Source: Allolobophora icterica (taxonomy: Eukaryota; Annelida; Clitellata; Crassiclitellata; Lumbricidae). From it: a DNA stretch of 64,000 nt. The notes beneath the pieces are model-generated. The model made no database searches. It worked only from the letters and a program-made list of their open reading frames with translations, and had not been told where the DNA came from. Location: NCBI GenBank assembly GCA_963556255.1, contig OY744609.1, forward strand, positions 16,601,386-16,665,385, read 5' to 3'. The position numbers were made by a program, and so were the translations under genes. Of this stretch, positions 23,838-37,687 are shown in pieces. The first letter of the stretch is position 1, and each line of letters opens with the position of its first letter.

Positions 23838-24462
23838 TTGATTGGTAATGGGTGAAATGCTGATTGAAAACTGCTGATTGGTAAGCATTCTACCTAACAG
23901 CCAAATCAGCAATTCGGAGGGTAAAATGCTTGATTGAAATCCAGGCACTTTATGATCAAAGAAGACAATACACTTTGTTGTTTTCAATTTTGTTTCAATT
24001 AACAAAATGGCAATTGAATTCCAGGCAAGTTGTGATCAAAGAAGACAATACACTTTGTTGTTTTCAATATTGTTTTAATAAACAAATGTTAAGAAGGGCA
24101 TTGTTATCAACAAATGCGAAACTTTTAAAACACTATAAATAACCCCAAATAGTTGTGATTTGTGCATCTAAAAGTAATCAATTGAACCTCCTTCTGAATA
24201 AACACAAAACATAAACATCATTGGATGTAGTGTAATTCATGACCACGATGGTATCACAATGTCTATGTTAGTGTTTCCAACAGAAAGAAAAATACAATTA
24301 TGATATGTGCAATTTGTGCATATAATATTAATAAAGATCACTTGTTACATTCTGTTGTTACAATCAGCATTTTTCGAACAGCATTTACCAACCAATCAGC
24401 ATGACCAATCAGCATTTTCCATTGAGCATTTTACCCATGACGAATCAGCAAATCAGCATTTA
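23838..24462. mobile_element. element with long imperfect inverted ends of GCTGATTGG words
   Basis: The left end (TTGATTGGTAATGGGTGAAA, TGCTGATTG) and the reverse complement of the right end (CTGATTCGTCATGGGTAAAA, TGCTCAATGG) align over about 60 bp. Both arms contain several GCTGATTGG motifs pointing outward or inward. Inside is a direct duplication of about 75 bp (23935-24010 and 24013-24090, sharing GATCAAAGAAGACAATACAC and TTTGTTGTTTTCAAT). No transposase is present. Confidence 0.7.
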
Positions 24463-24655
24463 ACCCTCTTCTGTATTTGATAATCACGAAGACTGAGTGC
24501 CTGTGTCCATAAACAATATGGTTGCAACTAGAGTGCTGCTACCTACCAGCCACATCCCATAATGCAATTCACTAAGCAAGTCAGTAACAGTTGACTGTAG
24601 GCCCAATAGCACCCTGAAAGGGTGCACCGCATACCGCAAAACCATAGCAAAGGGG

Positions 24656-25370
24656 GTAAAGGTTTACGGTATGTCGGTGACAGGCGTGCACAACTTAAAC
24701 ATCATGGCCGCCACTAAGGCGTAAGCTCTCGAGTGGTACGGTTGGGTTATAGGAAGTGTAATTCGACATTTTCGTACTGTGTTTTAGTGCTATAGGCGAT
24801 CATGTACAATCGGGGTGTATGAATTTTAAAATCCAGCTTCCACTCGCAGACTTAGTCGCACAAATACATAGGCTACACTGACCATAAGCCGGGTCCGGCT
24901 CGAATCCCCGAAACCCGAAAACGCTGACAATACACAAAAGCCTGATTTCCTGAAAACAGTTTTATAGAAAGCGGCCGAACTCCCAAAAACTATTCAAAGT
25001 TAAATTGTAAGCTCTTATACATGACATACACCTAGCGTGGCCTTGATGTATGTCGCTATAATATAGAATATAAATATAATATAGAAACTCAATTTCAGGG
25101 ATCTGGGCGAAATTCTTTTCGGGGATTTGGGTTTCGGGAATTCGGGCTGATCCCCCTAAGCCCTAACCGACCCTCACGACGCTTACCCTGACCATAACCG
25201 ACCCTCACGATGCAGACACCCACCCAGATAGTACGTAGGCACCCCGATTGTACATGTTCGCCGCGCTATACTCCGTACTTACTTCGCAGCATTCTAATTC
25301 TACGCAATTCTGGGGCGGCCATGATGTTTACGTTGTGCACGGCTGTCACCGATCCACCGTAAACCTTTAC
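24656..25370. mobile_element. outer DNA element with 57-bp inverted ends
   Basis: Left end 24656-24713 (GTAAAGGTTTACGG, TCGGTGACAG, CGTGCACAAC, AACATCATGGCCGCC) is repeated inverted at 25314-25370 with only a few mismatches. The interior is occupied by another element (24795-25262). No transposase is present. A target duplication was not resolved. Confidence 0.8.
24795..25262 (-). mobile_element. hAT-like MITE nested in the outer element and itself interrupted
   Basis: The ends are GGCGATCATGTACAATCGGG and the inverted CCCGATTGTACATGTTCGCC. The flanks GTGCTATA and GCGCTATA form an 8-bp duplication with one mismatch. Compared with the 191-bp copy at 27655-27845 (opposite orientation), it carries about 270 extra bases at roughly 24891-25160. 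That insert has its own GAATCCCCGAAACCC-type inverted words, so it is a third nested insertion. Confidence 0.82.
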
Positions 25371-26098
25371 AACCATTTCTAACCATTTGTAATAAAAGTT
25401 CGTGTTCGTTACTTACTTAGCTAGCAAATTGCATTATTGGACGTAGTTGGTAGGTAGTTGAGTTTCTTAATTATTTAGACTTAATAGTCTAAAACCAGAC
25501 TGAACAATATGAACCTTCATTATCAACCTAAGTAAAAACTCCAAACTACTACACTTTTTAAATAATAAAACTATCAGTGCAGTTTATTGGTATTTGAAAA
25601 AGACAAAGTACTAAGAATGTTTTTAAAATTACAAATGTTAACTTAAACTGTTTTGATATTTACTTCGTCCGTTTCTGTAGTTCCAATTCGCCATCTTGTG
25701 TGGCCACGTATTTTGTTCACCAGGTACAGTATCAAGGAAGGTGGCCAATCGTCGTATGTAAATAATCATTGAGGTGTAGTGGATGTAGTGCAAATTGTGC
25801 AATAGTACCGTTATCTCGGCAATACAGCGCCCAAATAAGCCAAGTGGCGAGAACCAGCTTCATTACACGTGCAATAGAAATGGCAATCCCAAAGTTCTCA
25901 TAGCCACATATAAACTGCTTCTGGAAGCATCCACCGACGCTGAATCAAGTCGTCGAAGAATCAGGTTGTTTCGTCAATTTGAATGCCAGTTCATAATCAA
26001 AGACCTCTGTATAGTTTTCAATGGATTGATTGGGTGAGTTCTTTGGGGCCTGCTGCCCGTTTGAATGGGGACAAGCCATTTAGGGTCCCCGTGCTCGG
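25371..26098. other. no recognised gene
   Basis: AT-rich sequence without a convincing exon or repeat. The frame at 25795-26037 has no recognisable family and is not splice-bounded. Confidence 0.35.
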
Positions 26099-26398
<300 letters not shown>

Positions 26399-27049
26399 AT
26401 TCAGATCACGCGTGAAAAACTCGACTGCAGTAATTTGAACAGCTTTAAAAGTCACGTACACTTCTGAGGCTGGAAAATAAAACCGGCGTCTAAGCTCAAG
26501 ACCTTTGACATACACTTTAAAGCACGCATAAATTATTACAGTTTATTACGCCTATATGATTTTAATAACAAGTCTTAAATAATCAAAGCGTATAAAATAA
26601 TGACCTATATAAATTAGGTCTATAACATGTCGTTTTGCGACTCTATCTACACAAATTATTGTCTACAAGCACAAACCTTGTTGGCGTACTAATCAATGTA
26701 TGAATGCATTCACAAGTCAGGGGCGTGCTACGGGTAGATGTCTCCTTCTGATAGCCATTGGTTTGTGAGTCTTAGAGCACCAAAGCTCTCTTGAAATCTA
26801 AACATCGGAATACTGCAATGTTACAGTTGCCATAACCAATTTTGCAAGCTTGTAACTATATCGGTGATCTGTTGTCACCCCTCCGGATGTGCGTGTAGTC
26901 GTTACATCGTTGACTGTCGCTGCGACCAATTTAGCATATCACACTTAATTTGCGTAGCAAAACAGATAACTTCTTGACCCTGTTTAATTACATTCGAGTG
27001 GATAGGCTACCATTGATGTCAGCCCAAATGTTTACGCGTTCCCTACGCT

Positions 27050-27197
27050 GCGATGCTCAATTAGGTCCACAAGTATTTGTTCGGAGCGGGAGGCTAAGAG
27101 AACGGCACCTGTGCAGGTGTTTGATTGTTGGCGAGGTAAAGGTGGAATTAAAACGATAACTTCCGCTTTTTTTCGAGCAATAAAAACAGTATAAAAC
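27050..27197 (+). promoter_or_regulatory. probable 5' UTR/proximal promoter of the PLEKHA-type gene
   Basis: This is the sequence immediately upstream of the chosen ATG. It contains two facing E-boxes (CACCTGTGCAGGTG at about 27107), an ETS-like ACTTCCG near 27161 and several CpGs. The ATG context is AAACATGG, a good animal start. The transcription start is not determined from sequence. Confidence 0.35.
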
Positions 27198-28840
27198 ATG
27201 GTGGATCGTTTACTTCGAGAAAGATTGCCCGACCATTGGAGTTTTGGCGTCACTGATGACGGAAGAGTTTTCTTCGTAGAGTAAGTTGTAAATAGTTTAT
27301 TCACCGTTTAATTCTGGCGATCACTTGAGTTACCCATTATCGCCCTGTGTGTTAACCATGAGCATTTTCAGCTATTAGGAAGCTTAAATGTGGCTGATTT
27401 GAAATTTACCGACTTCTTTTGAATTTGCTTTTAGTGATGCGAATCGAAGCACAACCTGGGTTCATCCAGTGCTGGGCTGTCCACTACAGACGGGTCACTA
27501 CTGGGACGAAAGTAATCACAAACAACATTCTAACATAGCTGCAGTGCAAGGCGTTGATTTTTATGTAGCGCAAGAGTTGAAAAACTGAACATGGGCTATA
27601 GTCATGTTTACCGACTTGATGTAAGTGTGGTAGTTGTAGAACTGTGAAAATTAAGGCGAACATGTACAATCGGGGTGCCCATGTACTATCTGGTTGGGTC
27701 TCTGCATCGTGAGGGTCGTTTAGGGTGTAGGGTTAGGGTCAGTGTAGCCTATGTATTTGTGCGACTAAAAGGCTATGCCTGCGAGTGGAAGCTGGATTTT
27801 GAAATTCAGGGCTGGGGTTAGGCACCCCGATTGTACATGTTCGCCAAAACTAACTGTGAATTTATGGCATTTCTTTGTTTGCTCAGTGTGTGGCTAACGG
27901 AAGTATGACTATTTGTGATTCTGGGGAGACTAAAAATAACATTCAAACAGTGCACTGATTCTTATATAGTGCAGCAGTTAGGTACAGTACTGTAGTTATG
28001 TTTGCAAAGACAGCAGAGCAGTACTCTTAATATTATGGTCGACCAAGAAGATCAAAATTTATATCCCAGCCACTTGAGTGTAGTAGTAATAAATCTGCGA
28101 AAATTAATTGTGAATTTATGATGTGCTCGTCATTGGCCTTGTAGTTGTTTGAAGTATGAGTAATTGTAATCCTGGGACAGTACAGGGCCTCAGAGGATCA
28201 TATGTGTGCAATGATGGCACGCAACAATACTGGTTGAAATGCTTGGAAAGAAATCATGTGTTTAAACGAACCATTTGGATCCTAAAGAAAAGGATAGAAT
28301 GCTTATGCTGTAGCTGTGGATCTGATATTTGTCTTGCTTAGGAACTGTACCTGTGTATGCTACGACCATGTAGTGAAATGCAATATTTAAGTAGATCCTA
28401 TAACTGAACACTATATGAATTTAATAAATACTTACTGGTGTACATTGTCATTACTAATCTGTACTTGAACTTAACAAAACTTGCTAGAAACTTACTAAGC
28501 TGTCAGTGTTAGGAAGTACTTGTACTTAGCAGGAACTTACATGTACTAAGTACATATTTTGCAAGAAATATGAATTGCTTACCTATTCTATTTAGTATTT
28601 AGTAAATATGTATTTAACAAATATTGAGTTTTAATTATAATGTAATTAGTATTTAGTAAACATAAATTGATCAAATTCTTGCATAGTTGTAGTACCATTT
28701 AGAAGTAGTGAATACTACATTGATACTTTGCCGTTAGCATTTATATTTTCAGCTAAATTATGCAATTGCTTCTCTGTTGTAGGTTTGCCTGAAGGCTGGG
28801 AAATGAATTTTGATCTTCTTGGTCGACCATATTATGTCGA
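27198..28840 (+). other. exons 1-3 of the PLEKHA-type gene: WW domains
   Basis: Exons 1-2 encode LPDHWSFGVTDDGRVFFV then DDANRSTTWVHP, a full WW domain with both tryptophans and the final proline. Exon 3 encodes LPEGWEMNFDLLGRPYYV, and exon 4 continues EMQEEHPGLF. The second domain therefore keeps its first Trp and the Tyr-Tyr strand but lacks the second Trp, as the family's second WW often does. Confidence 0.88.
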
Positions 28841-31800
28841 GTAAGTCTTGCACTGCTGTCTTTGTGTGCTGGTACAGTATGTACGAGTACACTGAAAATA
28901 CCTTGTTATTATAAAATGCTTGTAATGATGTGTTGGTACGTATGTTTGTGCAAACATACAAAACATTCCTGTTGTGTTTATAGGCTATTGTTTCCTTGTT
29001 ATGGTTGCATTGTCTGGGGAATGTTTAGGAAACTGCCTAGTGTACTAATAAGTGAATTGTATATAGCCCTGTGACCCTAGACCTCCTATGATGTGTCCAT
29101 CAGAGTTAGCTGACGCCTGACCAGAATACAGACGCTTTTGGTTGGAGTGAATGCTAATTGCAATAATTGCTATGGGCCAAATAAGACTTTATTAGTATGC
29201 AGAATGGCTAGCATAGGTAAGGTCCTTTGTGGTTACAAGGTAACAGCTCAACTTACTGGCAGTTTTCCATTACCTTACCTTTCTTTACCTTTCACAGTAA
29301 AGTAAGGTAAGGTAACCTTACTTAACCGTACTGTAAAGATGAAGGTAAAAGTAAAAATTGAGGTGTCATACTTGGTGCATGTTTCAAAACTTTGGAATTC
29401 ATCACTGGGTTCTTTTCCTCCTGTAGTTCTTTAATGTCATTTATGTCTAAACTTAAGACTGTTATCATCATCATCATCGTCAACATCATAATCATCATCA
29501 TGAGCATCATCACATCATCATTATCAGTTCCTGATGCCATCCATTTGGCGGCGATGGGTACGAATATATATGATCTCCAGTGTCCTTGGTCATTTTTCAT
29601 GTCCAATGCCCCTGTAGTGGACTATCAAACTAGCCTACACTTCATAGCCTATCTTCTAGTTTTCGTTACGTATCAGATATCAACTGAGCCTCACCAACAG
29701 ATGATGATTTTTTAATATCGTTACCCTTGAAGTAACCAGAGATTGATTCATTTTGCATTAAGATGACGGTGTTACAGAAGTCATTTGACAGGATTGCTTT
29801 AAACTTCTGCTTAATTCATGCAAAAAATTCTTGTATAAGAGTTACAGTTTGTTGTTGACCACAGATTTGGTGTCGTAAGGTGCAGTAAAGTTAGACTATT
29901 AGATTGTCCATTGTGTCTATGAATCACCTGAAAGAACAAACAAATTCAGAATGGTACCTTTGTTGTCTTGTAATTATAGCTGTTGAGCAGGCAGATTTGT
30001 ATTATGATACCTTTGGTGCATGCATGGTTCATCTCGTATGTGATGGTGAATGCTGATGTTATCTGACAAATGATATGAAAACAAAACAGCTTCATTCATT
30101 CATTCATTCTGGATATTTATGTAGCACCTTGGTTGTTTAGAAAAGCTGGAATTCCTCAATATTTGTACAGTTTTTGGCAGTTACTTTTCAAGACTCGTTT
30201 CTGATACGAAGCAAAGGGGATCTTCCCCAGAAGGGTCACTTTGCTGAACTAGTGTGCAGGTGCTTTGGGCAGGAGGGGCAAGTTTAGAGACAGTTACCCT
30301 ATGTTATGCTGCCTGTTTTAGTCATCTTTCTCATATTACGACCTACACTCATCCCATGCGTCAGGACTCACCTGAGTATTCGCCGCCTCAGATGATCAGG
30401 TTAGAGGAATGCCATCGTTAATCATTCGCTTTCAAATAAAGAAGACAAGGTTGACATTTTAATTTCTTGCTGTCGAGTTTTAATGCGTGATAAAGAGGAT
30501 AATTAAATAAATCGTGGTTTGAGTGTATTTTTTATAAGACATTTTGTGAATGAAACTTCAAGAATTGGTTGTTATTGCTTCAACTGCTTGCATTTATGTG
30601 AAACTATTTAATATCAGCTAGCATCTCCTTATATAGCTCCTTTTTGAGTTTACATTTAGGTTAATTGTAGACTAAATTCTCATTATGTAATGTAACTCAA
30701 GTAATTTAGTATGAATTCAGAAGAATATTCTTGAGAGACATGCATATTCAGAAACAGTTGTGCTTTCTGAGTGGGTGTTTTAGGACAGTGTTGTGTCCAA
30801 GAAGAGGAGCCTTGGTGGGCTACTGTTTACCGGAAGTTGAAATCATTCTTCTTTTTGACTAGAAAGTTGTGGCTGTTGTCGTAATTTGTTGTTTATGTTT
30901 AACATAAATTTGTTCTCCTTCATTTTCAGGATGCAGGAAGAGCATCCTGGTTTGTTTAACGACAAGAAATCGGTAAATTGTTAAACTTTTTTGTCACTGT
31001 CATTTGACTGAAAATCTTGATTTGCTAAAAGAAAATTTTAATGTAGGCATGAAGTTCTATCGAACTTGAGCAATTGTTGCCATCTTACATGAGAGGATTG
31101 TGTGATGACTGAGAATTATGGCATAAAAAAATTTGGTTATGTAACTGGAATTTAAATTTAGTTTACAGCTAAGATAATAATACTGATCTGTCAATGGGTG
31201 ACAGTTGTTGACTCTGAAACACTGCTAAATTGATGTATTTTCTTTTAGAGTTTATTTGGTAATGATTTTACAGTTAATGAACTGTGCATCAATTGAATGA
31301 AACTGTGCATTCAACATAAGATGAAGAATAACATTGATATACATTGTGGACTCATTAAAGTGAAGTCGTTCGAGGAACGAACCTTGTGATACATCATGTA
31401 AACTAGGTCATCAGAGGTTAAAGTGGAGTGGGAGCGGTGGAAACGGCGTTCCCACTGCTCTCGAAATTCTTTGCTTGCGTTCCCACTGCTCATGCATGCG
31501 TTCCAATGAAACCCTTCTTTGGCGTTCCCACTGCTCACCGAAACCACTTTAACCACTGTAGGTCATGCTTGAAAAGGGATAATGTTGAAAAAGTCAATGT
31601 TTAGCACTACAGTGCAGTTCTTGTGTGACATGTTGACCAATACGGCGTGTTAAGTTAATAGTAGCTTTTGGGACATAACACCACTTTGTGTTAACCCTTT
31701 ACAGACAAGGGTGTACTAAAATCTGCTGGAAAAGCAATACTTCTCATCGTTTAAGCAGAGTGACTGTAAACTAGGAATGTGTAAATGAATCCATTCTGTA

Positions 31801-34800
31801 ACATGAAATTCTCCAAACAATTTAAACCAGTCATAGACATTGAGACAGAAGTGTGCCTGAACAGTGATCATATTATTTTATTTCCCAATATTGTATCCAG
31901 TTTATCTCAGAATTTTGTAAATTAATTGACCAGTTTTTCTTTTCATCTGTTGCCAGTAAATAACATTGTTTTGTTGAGTTGGCGTCTAAAATGTTGGAGA
32001 AATGCAGGAATTTTTGCAGTTACATAAATGGATAGTCCAATATGTTTTATTTGTTTGTTGTTTGTGTTTTCTTTGACAGAATATAAGAAAAAGCTTCTCT
32101 CGTAGCAAGTAAGTCATTTTTCCTTGTTGTTTATTTGCTGTTGTAATGTTTTAGACTTAATCTGAAAAATTCATCAAATTCATGACTGTAAATACTAGAT
32201 ACATTTACATTTACACGTGCATGCTTCGTACCTACACATATACTCTCGTATGTTGTATGTATAAATGTACTGTAACTACTGTGTATCGATGAATGGCTGT
32301 ATTAGTGCCAACATACAATATATATATGCATGTACATTGTGGACATTCATGCATTCGACATATATACAATTATACGTGCATACATATAAGTAAGTAAGTA
32401 AGTATATCACCATTAGCTTGCTCTTGCCGAGTACTTTTTGTAAACCAAAGTGCAGTTAGCAACTGGTAGAATAAAGGATATACATACTTACTTACTTATA
32501 TTCATAATACTGGTATATACGTACTGGTATATACATGTACGTACAATGTACATATGTACACACATTCCAGATACCATACTATACTATTAGCTGTATTCTT
32601 TGCGTTCTGTTTTAGGTCTCTGAATGATCCGCCTTCTGCAAAACGAGATCATTTGGCCCCAGTCACCCAGCAGGGCTGGCTCTTCAGACAGGTGGGCTGC
32701 TGTGTTCTCTTCTAGGCTGTCATCTAGAGATTTTATGTTGCCAGGTTGCCATGTGTCTATGACTTAACATTCGTTCCTAGATGGCTCAAGGAAGTGGAAT
32801 AATTGCCGGCCTTATATCCAAGGAGAAATGCAAGTACTTTATCGTATCGTATCGATTGGGGGTGGGGTTGGGAATGCCCTCTCCTCAATTATTGGGGGCC
32901 ATATATAGGGAATTTATTAGGCACCTCTCACGGTATAGACTATTCAGAGGTGCCCTCTGTTTAGGAACCTCGTGGAAACAGAAGCGTCTTGAGCAAGCGA
33001 GAAGATGTTGTGGAGATTCCCGCCATGAGTTCAGCCTGCTGTTTGATTTCCATGAGGTTTATTTGTTGGATACTTTGTGTGTAGATGTGTAGTTCACTTA
33101 CACTTGTATCTGTATGTCAAACAGGTGTGTAAATTTTAATGCACTTAATCTGATGTAATCTAATGAGTTGTATAGCGCCATTGTCTTAATTCAGCATCAG
33201 TCATAGCATAGGTTGTGATCTGGTGGGGAGAAACCAAGGACATAAAGTCTGTATATGGGGGCATATTTACACTTGTACCCTTTGACTGGTTGACTTGCAG
33301 GTGTGTAGTTTCCACTGGAACTGGTTACTTTTTATGGAAAAACCTTTTTGTTGCAATTGTAGGAAGGAGGATTCTTAAAGACATGGAAGAGGAGATGGTG
33401 TGTTTTGACAGAATGTTACCTCTTCACATATAAAGGTAAGTTTGATAATAAATATTTTAGTCCATTTATTGTGGTAAGTTTTAATAAAATTTAATTCAGT
33501 TTTTGGTGGTAAGTTAACGAAACTACTTTGATGCATATACAAGTTGAATAATTGAGTGAAATAAACCCTTTGTAGCACAGTGATACAAAAAATTGTTTAT
33601 TGATTAAGGAAAATATATTTAGAGCCACTCCAGGAATCTATTCAAAGTGATGGCGTAAATGAACATCTAGGTCAGTTAGCAAACATTGGTGAGGTCCTAA
33701 GTTATATAAGCTTGGAGGCCCCTTGTTAAAACACTACACCAGAAGGTCTCGCAAAACTTGAAAACATATGCCTTTTAATTTATTTAATAGCAAGGCATTT
33801 AAAGTGAAAAATTCAAATTATTTTAAAGTGAATGCATTTACTCAGGCATGATGGAATTTGCTACACAAATCGTTAAAATGGTTCTACATAACATATATAT
33901 AACATATATAAAACCCAAAATATTATAAATTGTTTTGAGGCCCCTGTGGATTGTGAGGCCCTAAGCTGTAGCTTTTTAGCTTGTAGGTAAATCCGGCACT
34001 GCACATAGAATCAAGGATGACAGACGATGTGATAGTTCACGATTGTCTCATCATTTGGCAGTCCATCGTAGAGATGCGTGTGGTTTTCACCCAAGTGGTT
34101 AGCAATTCCAGTCCAGTCCAGAGCAGTATCAAACCCAGTTTTGATTTCTCCCAGCTCAAAGAGTTTTCTTATGCTCAGTGCCATATGTGATGTAGTGTTA
34201 TCTTTCTGTACCTAATCTCATTTGCACAAGTAATTAGGAATAATTAATGTGTCTAGATCAAACTGAGTCAAATGACGTTGGTTCCATTGTCCTCGCTGGA
34301 TACCGAATTGATGCAGGTGAAAAGATGGAGAAAGCATCGAAAAAATTTGCCTTTACAGTGAGTGATATATTGTCTTGTATAGCCCAATAATACCATTAGC
34401 TTATATTCTGTCTTAACCTGAATCCTGTGTGTTAAGTTTCCAAATTTGATGCTTACTCGCTTGTTTTTGTACGTAGTGATGCAGTGTAAAGAAAGTTTGG
34501 AATACTGCCACCTCTGTTAGCCGTTCCAGCAGATTTTAGGTTATTAACCAGTTCTAATCTATCTTTGACATTTTCAAGCTACACAGAATTGAACCGTTTG
34601 GTTATTTACAGTCTGGCTTGTTTGATTCACTGAGTAGTTAGCTCTCAGTGAGAGGCAGTTCAGATACTGACTACAAATTCTAGTGGGCTAGGTGAGCCTC
34701 TACCACAGAAAAAATGCTTTTCATCTAATCGTATCTGAGGTAGACATTTCTATTGCACTATGGAGATACGCAGGTATGCTGTCACACTTCAACTCGAGCC

Positions 34801-37610
34801 TATCGTGCCTTCTCGTGTGTTGGCCCATCCTCTTCGAACGGTCTCCCAACTGCACTTAATGTACTGTTGCCTTTGACTCTGTGCAACATACAGTTGCACA
34901 GTGTCTTAAACTGCATTATTTTAGATCTGTTTGAGAGTACAGCTCATTTGTGAGGTACCTAAAATGCACTATTTTATTAAGTGACCTGATATATACATAC
35001 TTACATACTGTGGCCTCTTTCCGTTCCCTCCGCACCGCTGATTGGCTTAATCTTTTTGTCCCTTGGGCGAGGACTATTCCATTAATCCAATCTAAGTTTG
35101 TATCTTGGGTCATCTCCTTTCCTGTTTGCTCCTTGATGGTTTTTCTCTTCCCTCTGGGCTCCCACATCGAGAGAGCCTCTGAATAGTTTCTACTGTCGAG
35201 TGGCTCGTTATAGATCTCCAAATACAATGCAATGCAATACAATACAAGACATACATATCGTTATCTTATCACTCAATGGTTGCTTCTCAGTAACACCCAC
35301 ATTTCACTTGAGACGGCTTAGAGCAATCCGACGCTCTGTCTCCTCCTCCGTTTTTACCACTATCATCCACGCCTTCATCTGCTCCAGAATTGACTACTGT
35401 AATTCTGTTTTGATTGGGCTGCCAAAATTCCGTCTTTCCCCCCTCCAGACTGTTTTAAATGCTGCAGCCAGATTAATAGCCCGACTTCCTCGCTGGTCTC
35501 ATATTTCCTCTTTCATGTTCGATCATCTTCATTGGCTTCCCCTAACTGCTCGGATTCAGCTGAAGGTTCTCACTTTAGTCCTTCGGTCCTGTACAGGCTT
35601 AGCACCCAAGTACCTCTGTGACATTGTTCGTCTGCCAATTTCAGCTACTTCCCTCCGTCCATTGCGATCGCTTGATCGACATGATCTTCTTGTACCACGA
35701 GCCAGGACCTCTATGGCCAAAACTCGAGCCTTTTCTTGCATTGGTCCTGCTCTATGGAATCAACTTCCTCCATTGACACGTGCCTCTTTATTAGCTGGTG
35801 GCCCAAGTGCCTCGTTCCGCTGTCTTAAAACCACTTTCTATTCACTGGGTCTTTCGCACTGGGAGCGCCTCTGATTAGCGAATACTGTGAGAGGCGCTTT
35901 ATAAATGTTTAGATACAATACAATACAATACAATTCGGACATGTCCAGCTACTGTACAAGGCTAGTTGAGATCCATGAGGTACCAGGTATCAGTACATTT
36001 TTAGAATTGACCGAGGACTTCCCCAGCAGTGATTGTCATTTTGTCTTTGGTTCAGATTGGCCACAAGGATACGAAAGATATCCATTTGGCTACAGAAACA
36101 GAAGAGGAAATGTGGAACTGGATAAACTGTTTAACCGAGGCAGCAGCCGTACCTCCACCAAGGTATCTTCACCTTTGCCCTTCATCAATTGTCAATAACA
36201 ATTTCATTAGCTTTATCTCTAGTATTACCGATAACATTGATCACGGTATAAAACTTAGGAAATTATTTATGTGGTTGTGCAATGTTTACAATAGTTGTTT
36301 ATTTCATTTTTCATTTCATTTATTTGCAGTAAACAGCAGTTTGCAAATGATCCAGCAATTCGCAACAAAGAAAATATGTTTCCAGAAGGTGTAAGGAATC
36401 CACAGTCTCCAAATCCATACCCAGGACAGATTGCACTTAACGCCCATTTAAACAACAGTTTCCAACCAAGAGGCCAGTTCAATGATATCGAACAGCCAAG
36501 GAACCAGTATAATCAGTTAGAACATGCCAGGAACCAGTATAATGATTTACACAGAGATGGGAACCAGTACGGAAATTCTGATTCAACGAGTCACGGACAG
36601 CCGAGCGGCTTTGAATCTCCCGTGTATGGAGTCATGATGCGTCGTAAGCCAGACGTTGACCGTGGTTTGAATCAGTCGTTGATAAATCAAAGGCTGGCAA
36701 TGAACAGTGAAAAGAGGCATTCAGGGTTTGATGTACCAGAACCGTCCTCTACCAGCACACCGGTAATTAACCCGAATAATTTTGATTGGAGTGGTAACCC
36801 TGACACTCGGAATACTCCATCGCAGAGAATAGTGGACCCTAGGAGTATGACCGCGATGGACAGTGGTCACCCAGGCTATCGGCGAGATGACAGATTTCCA
36901 GAAGGGCCTTTGGGTTTTGATGGAGCTGGGGAGAGTCTTCGGAACTCTAGAACATTTGCTCCAGTGCGGGACAGTTGGAACAGCTCGGGCCAGTTTGGAC
37001 ATCCAGTGCGTTTGTTTGAAAGTTTCTCTCGAAATCCTGCACCAAAGGAAATACCGTCAGTGATGGCAAGTGCCGGTGCTGCCAACGGCTTCCCTCAACA
37101 ACGCTCGTCTCTTCAGTCAGCGGAATTTCCCGTTGGTGGACGACGCGGTTCTTTGAGGACCCCTATGGAACAAGCTCTGAACTCTCAGGACCCAGCGATG
37201 AGGTACCTCAATCCACAGTATATACACGAACAAACACGCACAGACAATAACCTAAGATTCAGCAATGCTGGACATCCGCAGGGAGAAGATGAGTTCGGTA
37301 ACAACTGGTCTTCTCGTGTTGACCAGCGACTAAATGGAAGCCACTCCGGATCCTCCATGCAGATGAAACCGAGTCCAAGGGATGGAGATTTTTCCCCTCC
37401 ACGACCTCCAGTGCCTGCAGTCCTGCGGGACTTGTACATTGACGATATTGCAGAAACTAAGACACCTCATTCAAGGCAAGACATCTTGCTGGCAAAAGAG
37501 GTATCACAAAAGAGACTCCACGAGCCACACTATTTCCAGTTTCCAGAAAGCCCACCAAAGCAGGTTCGTCTTTATTCAGTCAGTAGATGATTGTTTGAAA
37601 CTCGATTGGT

Positions 37611-37687
<77 letters not shown>

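Larger units (their letters stand above)
32616..36162 (+). other. exons 6-9 of the PLEKHA-type gene: PH domain
   Basis: Exon 6 ends PVTQQGWLFRQ. Exon 7 gives EGGFLKTWKRRWCVLTECYL then FTYK. Exon 8 gives DQTESNDVGSIVLAGYRI and KASKKFAFT. Exon 9 gives KDIHLATETEEEMWNWINCL and TEAAAVPPP. This is a complete PH fold in family order: GWL start, KxWKRRWCVL strands with the basic pocket, and the C-terminal helix with its invariant Trp. Nothing suggests loss of phosphoinositide binding, but specificity cannot be read from sequence alone. Confidence 0.92.

Noticed and set aside
29240..29340. TTACCTTAC...GTAAGGTAA hairpin
   Set aside because: Low-complexity alternation of TTACC and GTAAA words with mismatches; not distinct enough from simple repeats.
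32781..33092. 103-codon frame starting MAQGSGIIAGL between PH exons
   Set aside because: It overlaps a reversed LINE 3' hairpin, is not needed for the PH domain, and would break the phase between exons 6 and 7.
33215..33433. Frame ending GRRILKDMEEEMVCFDRMLPLH
   Set aside because: It is the wrong frame over exon 7; the shifted frame gives the PH core FLKTWKRRWCVL.
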